Shown: piece after piece, positions 24,433-33,636 of the stretch
Position numbering within the stretch: position 1 is the stretch's first letter
Layout: each line of letters begins with the position of its first letter
Source: Pseudomonas sp. PH1b
GTDB lineage: Bacteria; Pseudomonadota; Gammaproteobacteria; Pseudomonadales; Pseudomonadaceae
Assembly (NCBI RefSeq): GCF_000633395.1
Contig: NZ_AYMU01000020.1
Location: 1-64,000, forward strand
Reading direction: 5' to 3'
DNA length: 64,000 nucleotides
Made by a program: the position numbers and the translations under genes
The notes under the pieces: generated by a model
What the model was told of the DNA's origin: nothing
Databases searched by the model: none
The model's input: the letters and a program-made list of their open reading frames with translations, nothing else

Positions 24433-27279
24433 CTAGGCCTGCTCGAGCGCGTCGTTCAGCGCGCGCTCCAGGCTGGCCTTGTAACGCAGGTAGAGAATGC
24501 TCGGGCTTTGCACATCACCGAGCAGGCCGGACAGGTCAAGGTCGGTGATGTAGCAGCGATAGCGCTCCGGTTCGCGGCGCTGCGAGACAATTTCCTGGGC
24601 TACCGCGCTGAACAGCTGGTCGCCATATTCCAGTTCGGAAAATTCCCGTTGATTGCAGTACAGCGAGACGTGCACCTGCCCTGGTGCGGCCTTGCCGATA
24701 ATTGCCTGCACGTCATAAAAGGCTTTGTCGACAGGTGTCAGCGGCGCTGGCCTCGCCTCTACCCGGCGTGCCCGACCGGTGCCTGAGGGCAATATCTGCA
24801 AGTAGAGTGTGTCTAAAGGTTTCTCGCCTTGGCTGTTGTCCATGGGCAGCAGTGCTTCGCGGCGGTAGAGAATCGATTGCAGGAATCGCTGCAAAGGCAC
24901 CAGCAGGCTCTGTTCGTCGTGATAGGGCAGGGTCTGCTGCCAGAGGGCGTTGTGCTCGTCGAGCACATAGAGTTCCGCCTGGCTGTCGATGATCCGGTAG
25001 AACACCTGGATGCAGCCCGGCTGGCCCATGGGCAGGATCAGCGCCAGGTCATGATCTTCCAGGGCGTTCGGGTCCAGGTGCAGGGGGCTGTAGCCGGCCT
25101 GCTCCTGACCCAGGTATTCCTGCAGCGCCGCCAGCGTCGCCAGGGCCCGATGCCGGACCTGCCCGGGCACCAGCTCGAGAACGTGATAGTGCTGTTGCAC
25201 CTGGATCAGGTAGCGGTAGTTGAGCTGGCTGAGCAGCAGGCTGTGGGCGGTTTCGAACAGCCCCTCCACCCGTTGGGCGATGAACTGGGCGCGGTTGTGG
25301 CAGAAGCAGCGTACCCGCAGTCGCGGTTGCGGTGCGGTTGGCAGATTGTTCAGGTAGGTGCGCAGGCAATCGAGCAGCGCATGCTCGCCGTCGTAACGCC
25401 CGACCATGACTTCATTCCAGCTGTTGAGGCTGACCTGGTCCAGGGTCAGCACCAGGTTTTCGCGCACCCCGGCGTAGCTCAGGGAGTCGGTGCGCTCGGT
25501 GGTCATGAGGATGTTCAGGTCGCGGTGGTGCTTGAGCGGGTCGACGCCGACGTTCACCAGGATCAGCACCTCGGCGGGCACACTGGCGTGCAGCAGTTGT
25601 TCTTCGCTGACGGTGGTCAGTGGCAGGGCAACGGTCTGTTGCAGGCTGCCCAGCAGGTTGAACAGCTCGAATTCGCTCAGGTCGCTGCTGCCGGGGTGCA
25701 GCGCCAGGCGGGTGCTGCTGTCGATCACCCCGTTGCGATGGCACCAGGTGAGCAGTTCCAGCAGTTCGCGGCTGCGCTTGATGGGCGCGAAATGCTCCCA
25801 CTCCAGGGCGGTCAGGTTGCCGTTGTACAGCCCCCAGTGGACCTGCCCAGGTTCCTTCTTGTTTGGCGACTGCACCAGGGTCAGGGTGTCTTCGGCCAGG
25901 TCCGGGGCGATGCCCGGGTTGATGAATTCGATCTTGCCCGCCTTGCGTTCGAAGGCGGCGTACAAGCGCCGGCCCAGTACGTTCAGGTCACGCTTGTTGA
26001 TCAGGCTGGCGGCCTGCTCGGTGCGAGCGAACTGGGTCAGGAAGCGATAGCTGTAGTTGAGCTCGTTGACCAGGGCCCGGCGTTCGGCGCCGACCTGGCG
26101 CACCTTCCATTGGCTGCGACTGTCCAGCAGGGCCAATTGGCGCTGATCCCAGCCCCATTCGTTGGCCAGGCGCTCCAGCAGTGCCCGCTGCCAGCTCGGG
26201 CTTCGGCCCGCGTTAGCGGTGGTGAGTTTGCGATTGACCTTGAGGTACAGGCTGCGTCGCACCAGTTCCAGGCGCTCGGTTTCGCCACGGGCCTTGAGGT
26301 ATTCCTCGATGCGCCGGTAGACCACGATGTAGGGGTCCAGCTCGTCCAGGTCCAGGCGGTTGGCGAATACGGCCTGCTTGAAGCGCAGGCTCAGGCAATG
26401 GACCTTGGGGTGCTCGCTGGCATAGACCTCGATCAGCAGCAGCTTGAGCACTGACTTGTAGGGCGATTCGATGCCCTTGAACAACTGCCAGAGTCCGGCG
26501 CCGATGAACTCGCCGGGAGGGATGCGCGCCATGTGGCCCAGGTCCAGATTCTCCTCGGCGGGAACAAAACGCTTGGACAGCAGTGTGTGAATGTACTGCT
26601 CGTAGCGGGACTCTTCGTACACCGGCACCAGCCACCACAGGGGCGTGCGCCCGGCCAGCCAGATAGCGGTGCGGTAGAACTCGTCCAGCAGCAGGTAGTG
26701 CTGGGTGGTGCCGCAATCATCCGAACTCAGTTGGGTGTCCCGTTCTCCGCGAACAAAGCGGCTCGGCTCGATCAGGAAGAAGTGCGCTTCTGCGCCCTGG
26801 CCGGCCGCCCAGGTTTCCAGCAACTGGCATTTCTTCTGCAACTCGGCCAGCTCGTTTTCGCCAAGATCCGGAGCGTGGCATACCCAGACATCCATGTCGC
26901 TTTGATCGGCCTGGGCCAGGGTGCCCAGGCTGCCCATGAGGAATAGCCCATGAATCGGCCGGGGCGGGTTGCCATGGCGAGCCTTGTAGGAAAAGGATCG
27001 GGTCAGGCGCTGGGCTTCGGCCAGCGCCTGCGGGTCGGGCTCGTAATTGGACAACCCCGCTGGAGTGGCGCCGGACACGTAACCGGGCAGCAGCGGGTGA
27101 TTGACGTGAAAGAACAGCGGCAGCAGGTTGAGGACCACTTGCTGGCGGGTCGACAAGCCCTCCATGGCCCGGGCCATGCGTCCTTCATTGAGACTCAGAA
27201 AACGGGCGCGCAGTTGGCTGAGAACCTTGCGATCGATTCCTTCATCCAGGTCGGGGCGGATTTCATGGGTATGGGGCAT
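24433..27279 (-). CDS. cyaA: Class I adenylate cyclase
   Basis: 948 residues, as expected for enterobacterial-type CyaA. The catalytic N-terminal domain includes LFLMGSLGTLAQADQSDMDVWVC, where the G-S and D-x-D belong to the polymerase-beta-like nucleotidyl transfer site. The remaining two thirds form the regulatory region. Known: makes cAMP from ATP for Vfr/CRP. Monocistronic, convergent with rnk. Confidence 0.97.
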   Translation of the reverse strand: MPHTHEIRPDLDEGIDRKVLSQLRARFLSLNEGRMARAMEGLSTRQQVVLNLLPLFFHVNHPLLPGYVSGATPAGLSNYEPDPQALAEAQRLTRSFSYKARHGNPPRPIHGLFLMGSLGTLAQADQSDMDVWVCHAPDLGENELAELQKKCQLLETWAAGQGAEAHFFLIEPSRFVRGERDTQLSSDDCGTTQHYLLLDEFYRTAIWLAGRTPLWWLVPVYEESRYEQYIHTLLSKRFVPAEENLDLGHMARIPPGEFIGAGLWQLFKGIESPYKSVLKLLLIEVYASEHPKVHCLSLRFKQAVFANRLDLDELDPYIVVYRRIEEYLKARGETERLELVRRSLYLKVNRKLTTANAGRSPSWQRALLERLANEWGWDQRQLALLDSRSQWKVRQVGAERRALVNELNYSYRFLTQFARTEQAASLINKRDLNVLGRRLYAAFERKAGKIEFINPGIAPDLAEDTLTLVQSPNKKEPGQVHWGLYNGNLTALEWEHFAPIKRSRELLELLTWCHRNGVIDSSTRLALHPGSSDLSEFELFNLLGSLQQTVALPLTTVSEEQLLHASVPAEVLILVNVGVDPLKHHRDLNILMTTERTDSLSYAGVRENLVLTLDQVSLNSWNEVMVGRYDGEHALLDCLRTYLNNLPTAPQPRLRVRCFCHNRAQFIAQRVEGLFETAHSLLLSQLNYRYLIQVQQHYHVLELVPGQVRHRALATLAALQEYLGQEQAGYSPLHLDPNALEDHDLALILPMGQPGCIQVFYRIIDSQAELYVLDEHNALWQQTLPYHDEQSLLVPLQRFLQSILYRREALLPMDNSQGEKPLDTLYLQILPSGTGRARRVEARPAPLTPVDKAFYDVQAIIGKAAPGQVHVSLYCNQREFSELEYGDQLFSAVAQEIVSQRREPERYRCYITDLDLSGLLGDVQSPSILYLRYKASLERALNDALEQA

Positions 27280-27448
27280 TTCAAGCGGAGCCTGAACGTG
27301 ACGGTATTAGGGACGGCGAGCAGTTTACCGTCAGACAGGGGTGAGTCTTAAACTGATTTTGTTTTTTGACGCCAGATTTCTAGCGTATTGGCGGGAGGTT
27401 GCCTACGGAATCCGACAGACGGGAACCCCGCAGGCTGAGGCGCAGTGA

Positions 27449-27694
27449 TCAGGCGGTTTCTTTGACGCTCAGGATGGTCAGCAGGCCCTGGGCGTGCTCG
27501 GCGGCATCCCGGCCAAGGCTGGTCAGGTAGCCTCCATCGGGCTGGGTGATCAGTTCCTTGTCGAACAGGCGTTGGGCGGCGGCGATGGCAGAAGGGGCAG
27601 CGGTCTGATGGATTTTCAGGCCTTCCTGGGAGTTGTCCAGGTTGAAGAGTGCAAGGATTTCCAGTTCGGCAACCAACTCAGGGGTATACGACAT
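27449..27694 (-). CDS. TIGR02647-type small DNA-binding-like protein
   Basis: 81 residues. The sequence SYTPELVAELEILALFNLDNSQEGLKIH at the start and the basic-acidic pattern of a winged-helix-like fold (ITQPDGGYLTSLGRDAAEHAQ) match a small Pseudomonas family annotated as TIGR02647. No experimental role is known. Located beside cyaA as in P. aeruginosa. Confidence 0.8.
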   Translation of the reverse strand: MSYTPELVAELEILALFNLDNSQEGLKIHQTAAPSAIAAAQRLFDKELITQPDGGYLTSLGRDAAEHAQGLLTILSVKETA

Positions 27695-27898
27695 AAGGAC
27701 TCCAGACTTTCTAGGAATGAGAGGTCAGCGTTCTTAAGGTGACCGCAGATGCGCGGCGTGTCCAGCGTTCGCTGAGGACTTTTACACCCGGGGGCAGCGG
27801 TGTTTGGCCGCAGGGTGGTTGCAGTGTAGCCAGGGCGGGGGCAACGGGTCGTATCGAGTGCAGGAGCGCTGGGGTCGGGCGCGCCCCTGCAGGGCGGC

Positions 27899-28183
27899 TC
27901 ACTGCTTTTCGGGAGGCAGTTCCGGCAGGGCGCGCAAGGCCGCTTCGTACCACTGGGTGTCGAAGGCGCGGTCTTCCTCGAGGATCGCATCGATCTCGAT
28001 GGCCAGGACGTGGGCCATCAGGTTGAGGATCTCTTCCCGCTCGTAACCCACCAGGGTCAGCTTGTTGAAGGTGGCCTTGGCCGCCGGCGGGTTGTCGCTT
28101 TCGATCTGGTTCTCGATGGCTTCGATCAGGGTGTTTTCGGCGAACTCTTCTTCGTCGATGTCGATTTCGGTTGGCTCGCTCAT
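27899..28183 (-). CDS. Conserved hypothetical protein, 94 aa
   Basis: A 94-residue acidic protein. MSEPTEIDIDEEEFAENTLIEAIENQ forms an acidic N-terminal helix, followed by helical sequence with two hydrophobic faces and a Pro-rich tail. The ATG at 28183 has a purine-rich stretch upstream. No domain recognised. It is conserved in this position between the TIGR02647 gene and the GST in related pseudomonads, as far as recalled. Confidence 0.75.
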   Translation of the reverse strand: MSEPTEIDIDEEEFAENTLIEAIENQIESDNPPAAKATFNKLTLVGYEREEILNLMAHVLAIEIDAILEEDRAFDTQWYEAALRALPELPPEKQ

Positions 28184-28308
28184 GGCAGGCTCCTCAAGGA
28201 AAGGTCGCCAGTTTACTCGCATTCAGGGGTGGGGTGCTGCTGGCCAGAGCGGGATTAACCTTCTATAAAAAAGCCCTGCCAACCCCTGCACGGCCTGGAG
28301 GCTATGGG

Positions 28309-28956
28309 ATGTACAAGCTTTATGGGTTTGCCATCAGCAACTACTACAACATGGTCAAGCTGGCCTTGCTGGAAAAGGGCCTGCCCTTCGAGGAGGTGTT
28401 GTTCTACGCCGGCCAGAGCCCAGCGGCGCTGGCCATCAGCCCGCGAGGCAAGGTCCCGGTGCTGGAGGTGGAGCGGGGCTTCATCAGCGAGACCAGTGTG
28501 ATCCTCGACTACCTGGAGCAGGTCCAGCCCGAGCCTGCCCTGTTGCCGCAAGATGCGTTCGAGCGGGCCCAGGTGCTGGCGCTGGCCAAGGAAATCGAGT
28601 TGTACATCGAGTTGCCGGCCCGGGCCTGTTTTCCCGAGGTGTTCTTTGGTGTGACGGTACCCGAGGCGATCAAGGAGAAGGCTGGGATCGAGTTGCTGCA
28701 AGGTTTTGCCGCGTTGCGCCGGCACGCCAGGTTCGAGCCCTATGTGGCGGGCACTCGCCTGAGCCTGGCGGACCTGTATTTCCAGTACAGCGTGAACCTG
28801 GCCCTGGTAGTCGGGGACAAGTTGTTCGGGATTGATTTCCTGGCCGAGATGCCGAAAGCGAAGGCCTTGCTGGAACGCCTGGAGCAGACACCCAACGCCA
28901 GGCGCATCGCCGCTGACAAGGCTGCGCTGATCAGCGCCAGGCGCTCCGGGAAATAG
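28309..28956 (+). CDS. Glutathione S-transferase
   Basis: 216 residues. The N-terminal thioredoxin-like domain has the start MYKLYGFAISNYYNMVKLAL and the GSH-binding cis-proline loop GKVPVLE followed by ETSVILDYLE; the C-terminal all-helical domain follows with LADLYFQYS. The ATG at 28309 is used because upstream frames extend into the neighbouring promoter. Substrate unknown. Convergent with argH. Confidence 0.92.
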   Translation: MYKLYGFAISNYYNMVKLALLEKGLPFEEVLFYAGQSPAALAISPRGKVPVLEVERGFISETSVILDYLEQVQPEPALLPQDAFERAQVLALAKEIELYIELPARACFPEVFFGVTVPEAIKEKAGIELLQGFAALRRHARFEPYVAGTRLSLADLYFQYSVNLALVVGDKLFGIDFLAEMPKAKALLERLEQTPNARRIAADKAALISARRSGK

Positions 28957-28970
28957 GCGGCGAAAATGCA

Positions 28971-29012
28971 AGCGCCCGCGCCGGCAAAGGGTTGCCGGCG
29001 CGGGCGCTTTGG
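28971..29012. terminator. Strong bidirectional terminator between the GST gene and argH
   Basis: A perfect 17-bp stem: AGCGCCCGCGCCGGCAA (28971-28987) with TTGCCGGCGCGGGCGCT (28992-29008) and a 4-base loop, with T-rich flank on the right. Confidence 0.9.
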
Positions 29013-29020
29013 GTTTTGGC

Positions 29021-30415
29021 TTAGCGGCTGGCCAGCAGCGCCTGGCCGCGAATCACGGCAGCCCGGACCTGGGCCGGTGCAGTACCGCCGATGTGGTTGC
29101 GGGCATTCACCGAGCCTTCCAGGGTCAGCACGGCGAACACGTCCTGCTCGATCTGGTCGCTGAACTTGCGCAGCTCTTCCAGGCTCATTTCCGCCAGGTC
29201 CTTGCCGGTTTCCACGCCGTACTTCACCGCATGGCCGACGATTTCGTGACAGTCACGGAACGGCAGGCCACGGCGTACCAGGTAGTCCGCCAGGTCGGTG
29301 GCGGTGGAGAAACCGCGCAGGGCCGCCTCGCGCATGATGGCGTGCTTGGGCTTGATGGCCGGGATCATGTCGGCGAAGGCTCGCAGCGAGTCGCGCAGGG
29401 TGTCGGCGGCGTCGAACAGCGGTTCCTTGTCTTCCTGATTGTCCTTGTTGTAGGCCAGGGGCTGGCCCTTCATCAGGGTCAGCAGGCCCATCAGTGCGCC
29501 GAATACACGGCCGCTCTTGCCCCGTACCAGTTCCGGCACGTCGGGGTTTTTCTTTTGCGGCATGATCGAGCTGCCGGTGCAGAAACGGTCCGGTAGATCG
29601 ATGAACTGGAATTGCGCGCTGGTCCACAGCACCAGCTCTTCGGAGAAGCGCGACAGGTGCATCATCGCCACGCTGGCGGCGGCGCAGAATTCGATGGCGA
29701 AGTCCCGGTCCGAAACGCTGTCCAGGGAGTTGCCACCGACAGCCTCGAAGCCCAGCAGTTGGCAGGTCAGTTCGCGGTCGATCGGGTAGGTGGTGCCGGC
29801 CAGTGCAGCGCTGCCCAGGGGCATGCGATTGGTGCGCTTGCGGCAATCCACCAGGCGCTCGTAGTCACGGCTGAGCATTTCGAACCAGGCCAGCATATGG
29901 TGGCCGAAGGTCACGGGCTGGGCCGTCTGCAGGTGAGTGAAACCCGGCATGATGCTCTCGGCTTCGCGTTCGGCCAGCTCCAGCAGGCCTTTTTGCAGGC
30001 GAGTGATTTCAGCCAGGATCAGGTCGATCTCGTCCCGTAGCCACAGGCGGATGTCGGTGGCCACCTGGTCGTTGCGGCTGCGCCCGGTGTGCAGTTTCTT
30101 GCCGGTGATGCCGATGCGGTCGGTCAGGCGCGCCTCGATGTTCATGTGCACATCTTCCAGGTCCACGCGCCAGTCGAAGCTGCCGGCCTCGATCTCGCCC
30201 TGGATGGTCTTCAGGCCATCGATGATGCTGTCGCGCTCGGCATCGGTGAGCACGCCGACCTTGGCCAGCATCGTGGCGTGGGCGATCGAGCCCATGATGT
30301 CGTGGCGATACAGGCGCTGGTCGAAAGTGACAGAGGCGGTGAAGCGGGCGACGAAAGCGTCGACGGGTTCACTGAAGCGGCCGCCCCAGGACTGATTGGT
30401 CTTGTCAGTGCTCAT
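29021..30415 (-). CDS. argH: Argininosuccinate lyase
   Basis: 464 residues. The fumarase-superfamily signature GSSIMPQKKNP lies at about residues 281-291, with HTGRSRNDQ and THLQTAQPV further upstream. Known: last step of arginine synthesis. The ATG at 30415 gives the family start MSTDKTNQSWGGRF. It normally neighbours fimS-algR, divergently, and here faces the fimS remnant. Confidence 0.98.
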   Translation of the reverse strand: MSTDKTNQSWGGRFSEPVDAFVARFTASVTFDQRLYRHDIMGSIAHATMLAKVGVLTDAERDSIIDGLKTIQGEIEAGSFDWRVDLEDVHMNIEARLTDRIGITGKKLHTGRSRNDQVATDIRLWLRDEIDLILAEITRLQKGLLELAEREAESIMPGFTHLQTAQPVTFGHHMLAWFEMLSRDYERLVDCRKRTNRMPLGSAALAGTTYPIDRELTCQLLGFEAVGGNSLDSVSDRDFAIEFCAAASVAMMHLSRFSEELVLWTSAQFQFIDLPDRFCTGSSIMPQKKNPDVPELVRGKSGRVFGALMGLLTLMKGQPLAYNKDNQEDKEPLFDAADTLRDSLRAFADMIPAIKPKHAIMREAALRGFSTATDLADYLVRRGLPFRDCHEIVGHAVKYGVETGKDLAEMSLEELRKFSDQIEQDVFAVLTLEGSVNARNHIGGTAPAQVRAAVIRGQALLASR

Positions 30416-30705
30416 GAATTCGCTCGTGATCTGCTGAAGGAAGATGGCGTGAAAAACAGGCGCCGATAATAACAGGGTTGCCCGGACTGTCGCTGGCACT
30501 GGTCGCCAGCTTTTTTTTGCCGGGCAGCCGCCAGATGGCTTGTCGCCGACCTCGGGGGCGCAGAGACTGAAGCCGGAACCATCCAGGGCGTGCCGGAGTA
30601 AAGTCGATGCCTTGAGTGCGGAAGGTGATATCGATCAAACGATATTTATCGATTGAGCAATATCGTCTTGGCAACCGTCTACAGTTGGACAGGAGGATCG
30701 GCACA

Positions 30706-31044
30706 ATGGCGTGACACCCTCGTGTGTTCGCAGTGCCGGTTCATTGAGTTCACGCCGCTTCGGTCCAGACAACCCGCCCATGAAACGAGGCGGGCGCGGG
30801 CAGGGTGGACGCCGACCAGAGTAACGAGGGGGGCTTCGTGTTGAATACCGGCATTCCCTGCGACGCCGTCGCGCATCCATCGACCTTGGGCGGTATCGGG
30901 CAGGTACGGGTAAATATTGGTGCCCGACTTGCGGCACTTTTTGGCCTTCGCACTAGTCTTAGCGTGGATCGCCGTGACGGAGGTCACTCCACCTGTCTAC
31001 GCTATCCTTGTGCGAGACTCACGCAGGAATCCAGCGCAATATGA
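30706..31044 (+). pseudogene. algZ: Remnant of the sensor kinase gene fimS/algZ
   Basis: Only about 620 bp separate argH from algR, where a full fimS (about 1.05 kb) is expected. The last 80 codons read into the end of a LytS-type kinase ATPase domain: RLAALFGLRTSLSVDRRDG, then the TCLRYPCARLTQE tail. The stop TGA at 31042-31044 overlaps the algR ATG (ATGA), as expected for fimS-algR coupling. In the same frame, ATG at 30706 follows AGGAGG (30691-30696), but stops at 30712, 30745 and 30781 interrupt it. The DHp and membrane parts are gone. Family assignment is by recalled pattern. Confidence 0.65.
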
Positions 31045-31787
31045 ATGTCCTGATCGTTGATGACGAACCCCTAGCCCGCGAGCGCCTGAGCCGGATGGTC
31101 AGTGAGCTTGAGGGATACAGTGTCCTGGAGCCCAGCGCCACCAATGGCGAAGAGGCATTGAGCCTGATCGACAGCCTGAAGCCGGATATCGTCTTGCTCG
31201 ATGTTCGCATGCCCGGGCTGGACGGCCTGCAAGTCGCCGGCAAGCTGTGCGAGCGCGAGACGCCTCCGGCGCTGGTGTTCTGCGCGGCCCCGGACGAATT
31301 CGCCCTTGAGGCTTTCACTGCCAGTGGCGTCTGCCACCTGGTCAAGCCCGTGCGTTCCGAACTCCTGCTGGAAGCCTTGAAAAAGGCCGAGAGACCCAAC
31401 CGAGTGCAATTGGCGGTCCTGACCCGGCCTGCGGCAGAGAGTGGCAGCGGTCCGCGCAGCCATATCAGCGCCCGGACCCGCAAAGGCATCGAACTGATAC
31501 CCCTGGCCCAGGTGGTGTACTTCATCGCCGACCACAAATACGTGACCTTGCGCCATGAGGGGGGCGAAGTGCTTCTTGATGAGCCCTTGAAGGCATTGGA
31601 GGACGAGTTCGGTGAGCGTTTCGTGCGTATCCACCGTAACGCGCTGGTGGCCCGCGAGCGGATCGAGCGCTTGCAGCGCACCCCCCTGGGGCATTTCCAG
31701 CTGTACCTCAAGGGGCTCAATGGCGATGCGCTGATTGTCAGCCGGCGGCATGTGGCAGGCGTGCGCAAGATGATGCAGCAGCTCTAG
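31041..31787 (+). CDS. algR: Response regulator AlgR
   Basis: 248 residues. Receiver domain with acidic pocket (VDDE at 6-9), phosphoacceptor Asp54 (VLLDVRMPG) and a LytTR DNA-binding domain from about residue 145 to the end (FVRIHRNALVAR, then VSRRHVAGVRKM). Known: controls alginate, type IV pili and virulence, with FimS as kinase. Its ATG overlaps the end of the fimS remnant, so it may now depend on its own promoter or on readthrough. Confidence 0.96.
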   Translation: MNVLIVDDEPLARERLSRMVSELEGYSVLEPSATNGEEALSLIDSLKPDIVLLDVRMPGLDGLQVAGKLCERETPPALVFCAAPDEFALEAFTASGVCHLVKPVRSELLLEALKKAERPNRVQLAVLTRPAAESGSGPRSHISARTRKGIELIPLAQVVYFIADHKYVTLRHEGGEVLLDEPLKALEDEFGERFVRIHRNALVARERIERLQRTPLGHFQLYLKGLNGDALIVSRRHVAGVRKMMQQL

Positions 31788-31914
31788 ATCGGCACTTGAG
31801 GTTGGTATTGAGGGGGAGCCTGGCGTCGGGAGGACGCTGCGTTTCTGATACAAGTCAAAGCTGCTTTGGCTGAGCTGTTATTATCTGCCGTATCTATTCA
31901 GTACGGATTGATCC

Positions 31915-32856
31915 ATGTCCTCTCGCGAAATCCGCATCGCTACCCGCAAAAGTGCTCTGGCCTTGTGGCAGGCCGAATACGTCAAAGCCCGTCTGCAGGA
32001 GGCCCATCCCGGCCTCGTCGTGACCCTGGTGCCCATGGTCAGCCGCGGCGACAAGCTGCTGGACTCGCCCCTGTCGAAAATTGGCGGCAAGGGCCTGTTC
32101 GTCAAGGAGCTGGAAACCGCGCTGCTGGAAAACCAGGCTGACATCGCCGTGCATTCCATGAAAGACGTGCCCATGGACTTCCCCGAAGGCCTGGGCCTGT
32201 ACTGCATCTGTGAGCGCGAAGACCCTCGGGACGCCTTTGTCTCCAACACCTATGCCAGCCTTGAGCAGTTGCCCGAGGGCAGCGTGGTGGGCACCTCCAG
32301 CCTGCGCCGCCAGGCCCAGTTGCTGACCCATCGTCCCGACCTGCAGATCCGCTTCCTGCGGGGCAACGTCAATACTCGCCTGGCCAAGCTGGATGCCGGT
32401 GAGTACGACGCCATCATCCTTGCGGCCGCAGGCCTGATCCGCCTGGGGTTCGAGGACCGCATCAGTTCCTCCATCAGTGTCGAGGACAGCCTGCCCGCCG
32501 GTGGCCAGGGCGCGGTGGGCATCGAGTGCCGCAGCGTCGACACCGAGATTCACGCCTTGCTGGCGCCTCTGCATCACGCCGATACCGCCAGCCGAGTAAC
32601 CGCCGAGCGAGCGCTGAACAAGCACCTGAACGGCGGCTGCCAAGTGCCGATTGCCTGCTACGCGGTATTGGAAGGCGAGCAACTCTGGCTGCGCGGCCTG
32701 GTGGGCGAGCCCAGCGGCGGCCGCCTGCTCAGCGCCCAGGCGCGCGGCCCGCGGGCGTCGGCTGCCGAGCTGGGCGTGCAAGTGGCGGACGAGCTGCTGG
32801 CCCAGGGCGCCGATGACATTCTGCGTGCAGTCTACGGCGAGGCGGGCCAAGAGTGA
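31915..32856 (+). CDS. hemC: Porphobilinogen deaminase (hydroxymethylbilane synthase)
   Basis: 313 residues. Cys242 (NGGCQVP) carries the dipyrromethane cofactor. Starts with the family N-terminus REIRIATRKSALALWQA. Joins four porphobilinogens into hydroxymethylbilane. First gene of hemC-hemD-hemX-hemY, in the usual position after algR. Confidence 0.98.
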   Translation: MSSREIRIATRKSALALWQAEYVKARLQEAHPGLVVTLVPMVSRGDKLLDSPLSKIGGKGLFVKELETALLENQADIAVHSMKDVPMDFPEGLGLYCICEREDPRDAFVSNTYASLEQLPEGSVVGTSSLRRQAQLLTHRPDLQIRFLRGNVNTRLAKLDAGEYDAIILAAAGLIRLGFEDRISSSISVEDSLPAGGQGAVGIECRSVDTEIHALLAPLHHADTASRVTAERALNKHLNGGCQVPIACYAVLEGEQLWLRGLVGEPSGGRLLSAQARGPRASAAELGVQVADELLAQGADDILRAVYGEAGQE

Positions 32857-33620
32857 CTGGCTGGCGCCTGCTGCTGACCCGGCCGAGCGAGGATTGCGCC
32901 GCGCTGGCGGCGATCCTGGCCGAGTCCGCGGTATTCAGCAGCAGCCTGCCGTTGCTGGAGATTCAAGCCTTGCCAGTTACCGAGGCGCAGCGCGCGACAG
33001 CGCTGCAGCTGGAGGCCTATTGCGCGGTGATCGTGGTCAGCAAGCCTGCGGCGCACCTGGGCCTGGATCTGTTGCGGCAATATTGTCCGCAGCTGCCACG
33101 CCAGGGCTGGTTCACCGTGGGCGCCGCCACTGCGCAGATCCTCGAGGATGCCGGTGTGCAGGTGTCCTATCCTGCGCAGGGTGATGACAGCGAAGCCTTG
33201 CTTGAACTTCCCCGATTACGCGAGGCTATCCTGCGGCCTGATCCGCGAGTGCTGATCGTGCGGGGGGAGGGGGGCCGCGAGCTGCTCTCTGAGCGCTTGC
33301 GCGGCCTAGGTGCTAGTGTCGATTATCTGGAACTGTACCGCCGTTGCCTGCCGCACTACGCCGAGGCTGCGCTGCCCCAGCGGATTGCGGGGGAACGCTT
33401 GAACGGGCTGGTGGTCAGCAGTGGACAGGGTTTTAGTCACTTGCGGCAGTTGGCCGGCGCGGCCTGGCCGCAGTTGGCGAAGATGCCGTTGTTTGTTCCA
33501 AGCCCCAGGGTCGCCGACATGGCGCGTGCCGCCGGGGCGGAAAAAGTTGTGGATTGTCGCGGCGCCAGCGCCGCGGCTTTGCTAACGGCGTTACGGGAGC
33601 AACCCGTGCCCGTTCTCTAA
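32853..33620 (+). CDS. hemD: Uroporphyrinogen-III synthase
   Basis: 255 residues from the GTG at 32853, which overlaps the hemC stop by 4 bases (GTGA). The two-lobed HemD fold is recognisable by WRLLLTRPSEDCAAL at the start and FVPSPRVADMARAAGAEKV near the end. Cyclises hydroxymethylbilane. HemD is poorly conserved, so context carries much of the assignment. Confidence 0.95.
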   Translation: MTGWRLLLTRPSEDCAALAAILAESAVFSSSLPLLEIQALPVTEAQRATALQLEAYCAVIVVSKPAAHLGLDLLRQYCPQLPRQGWFTVGAATAQILEDAGVQVSYPAQGDDSEALLELPRLREAILRPDPRVLIVRGEGGRELLSERLRGLGASVDYLELYRRCLPHYAEAALPQRIAGERLNGLVVSSGQGFSHLRQLAGAAWPQLAKMPLFVPSPRVADMARAAGAEKVVDCRGASAAALLTALREQPVPVL

Positions 33621-33636
33621 CGCAAAGGATGGATAC

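Noticed and set aside
24829..26454. 541-codon frame antisense to cyaA
   Set aside because: Low-complexity Gln/Val/Leu composition, no start site, overlaps a certain gene.
30679..30987. Minus-strand 102-codon frame over the fimS remnant
   Set aside because: Overlaps sequence whose plus strand matches a kinase end and couples to algR; no pattern of its own.
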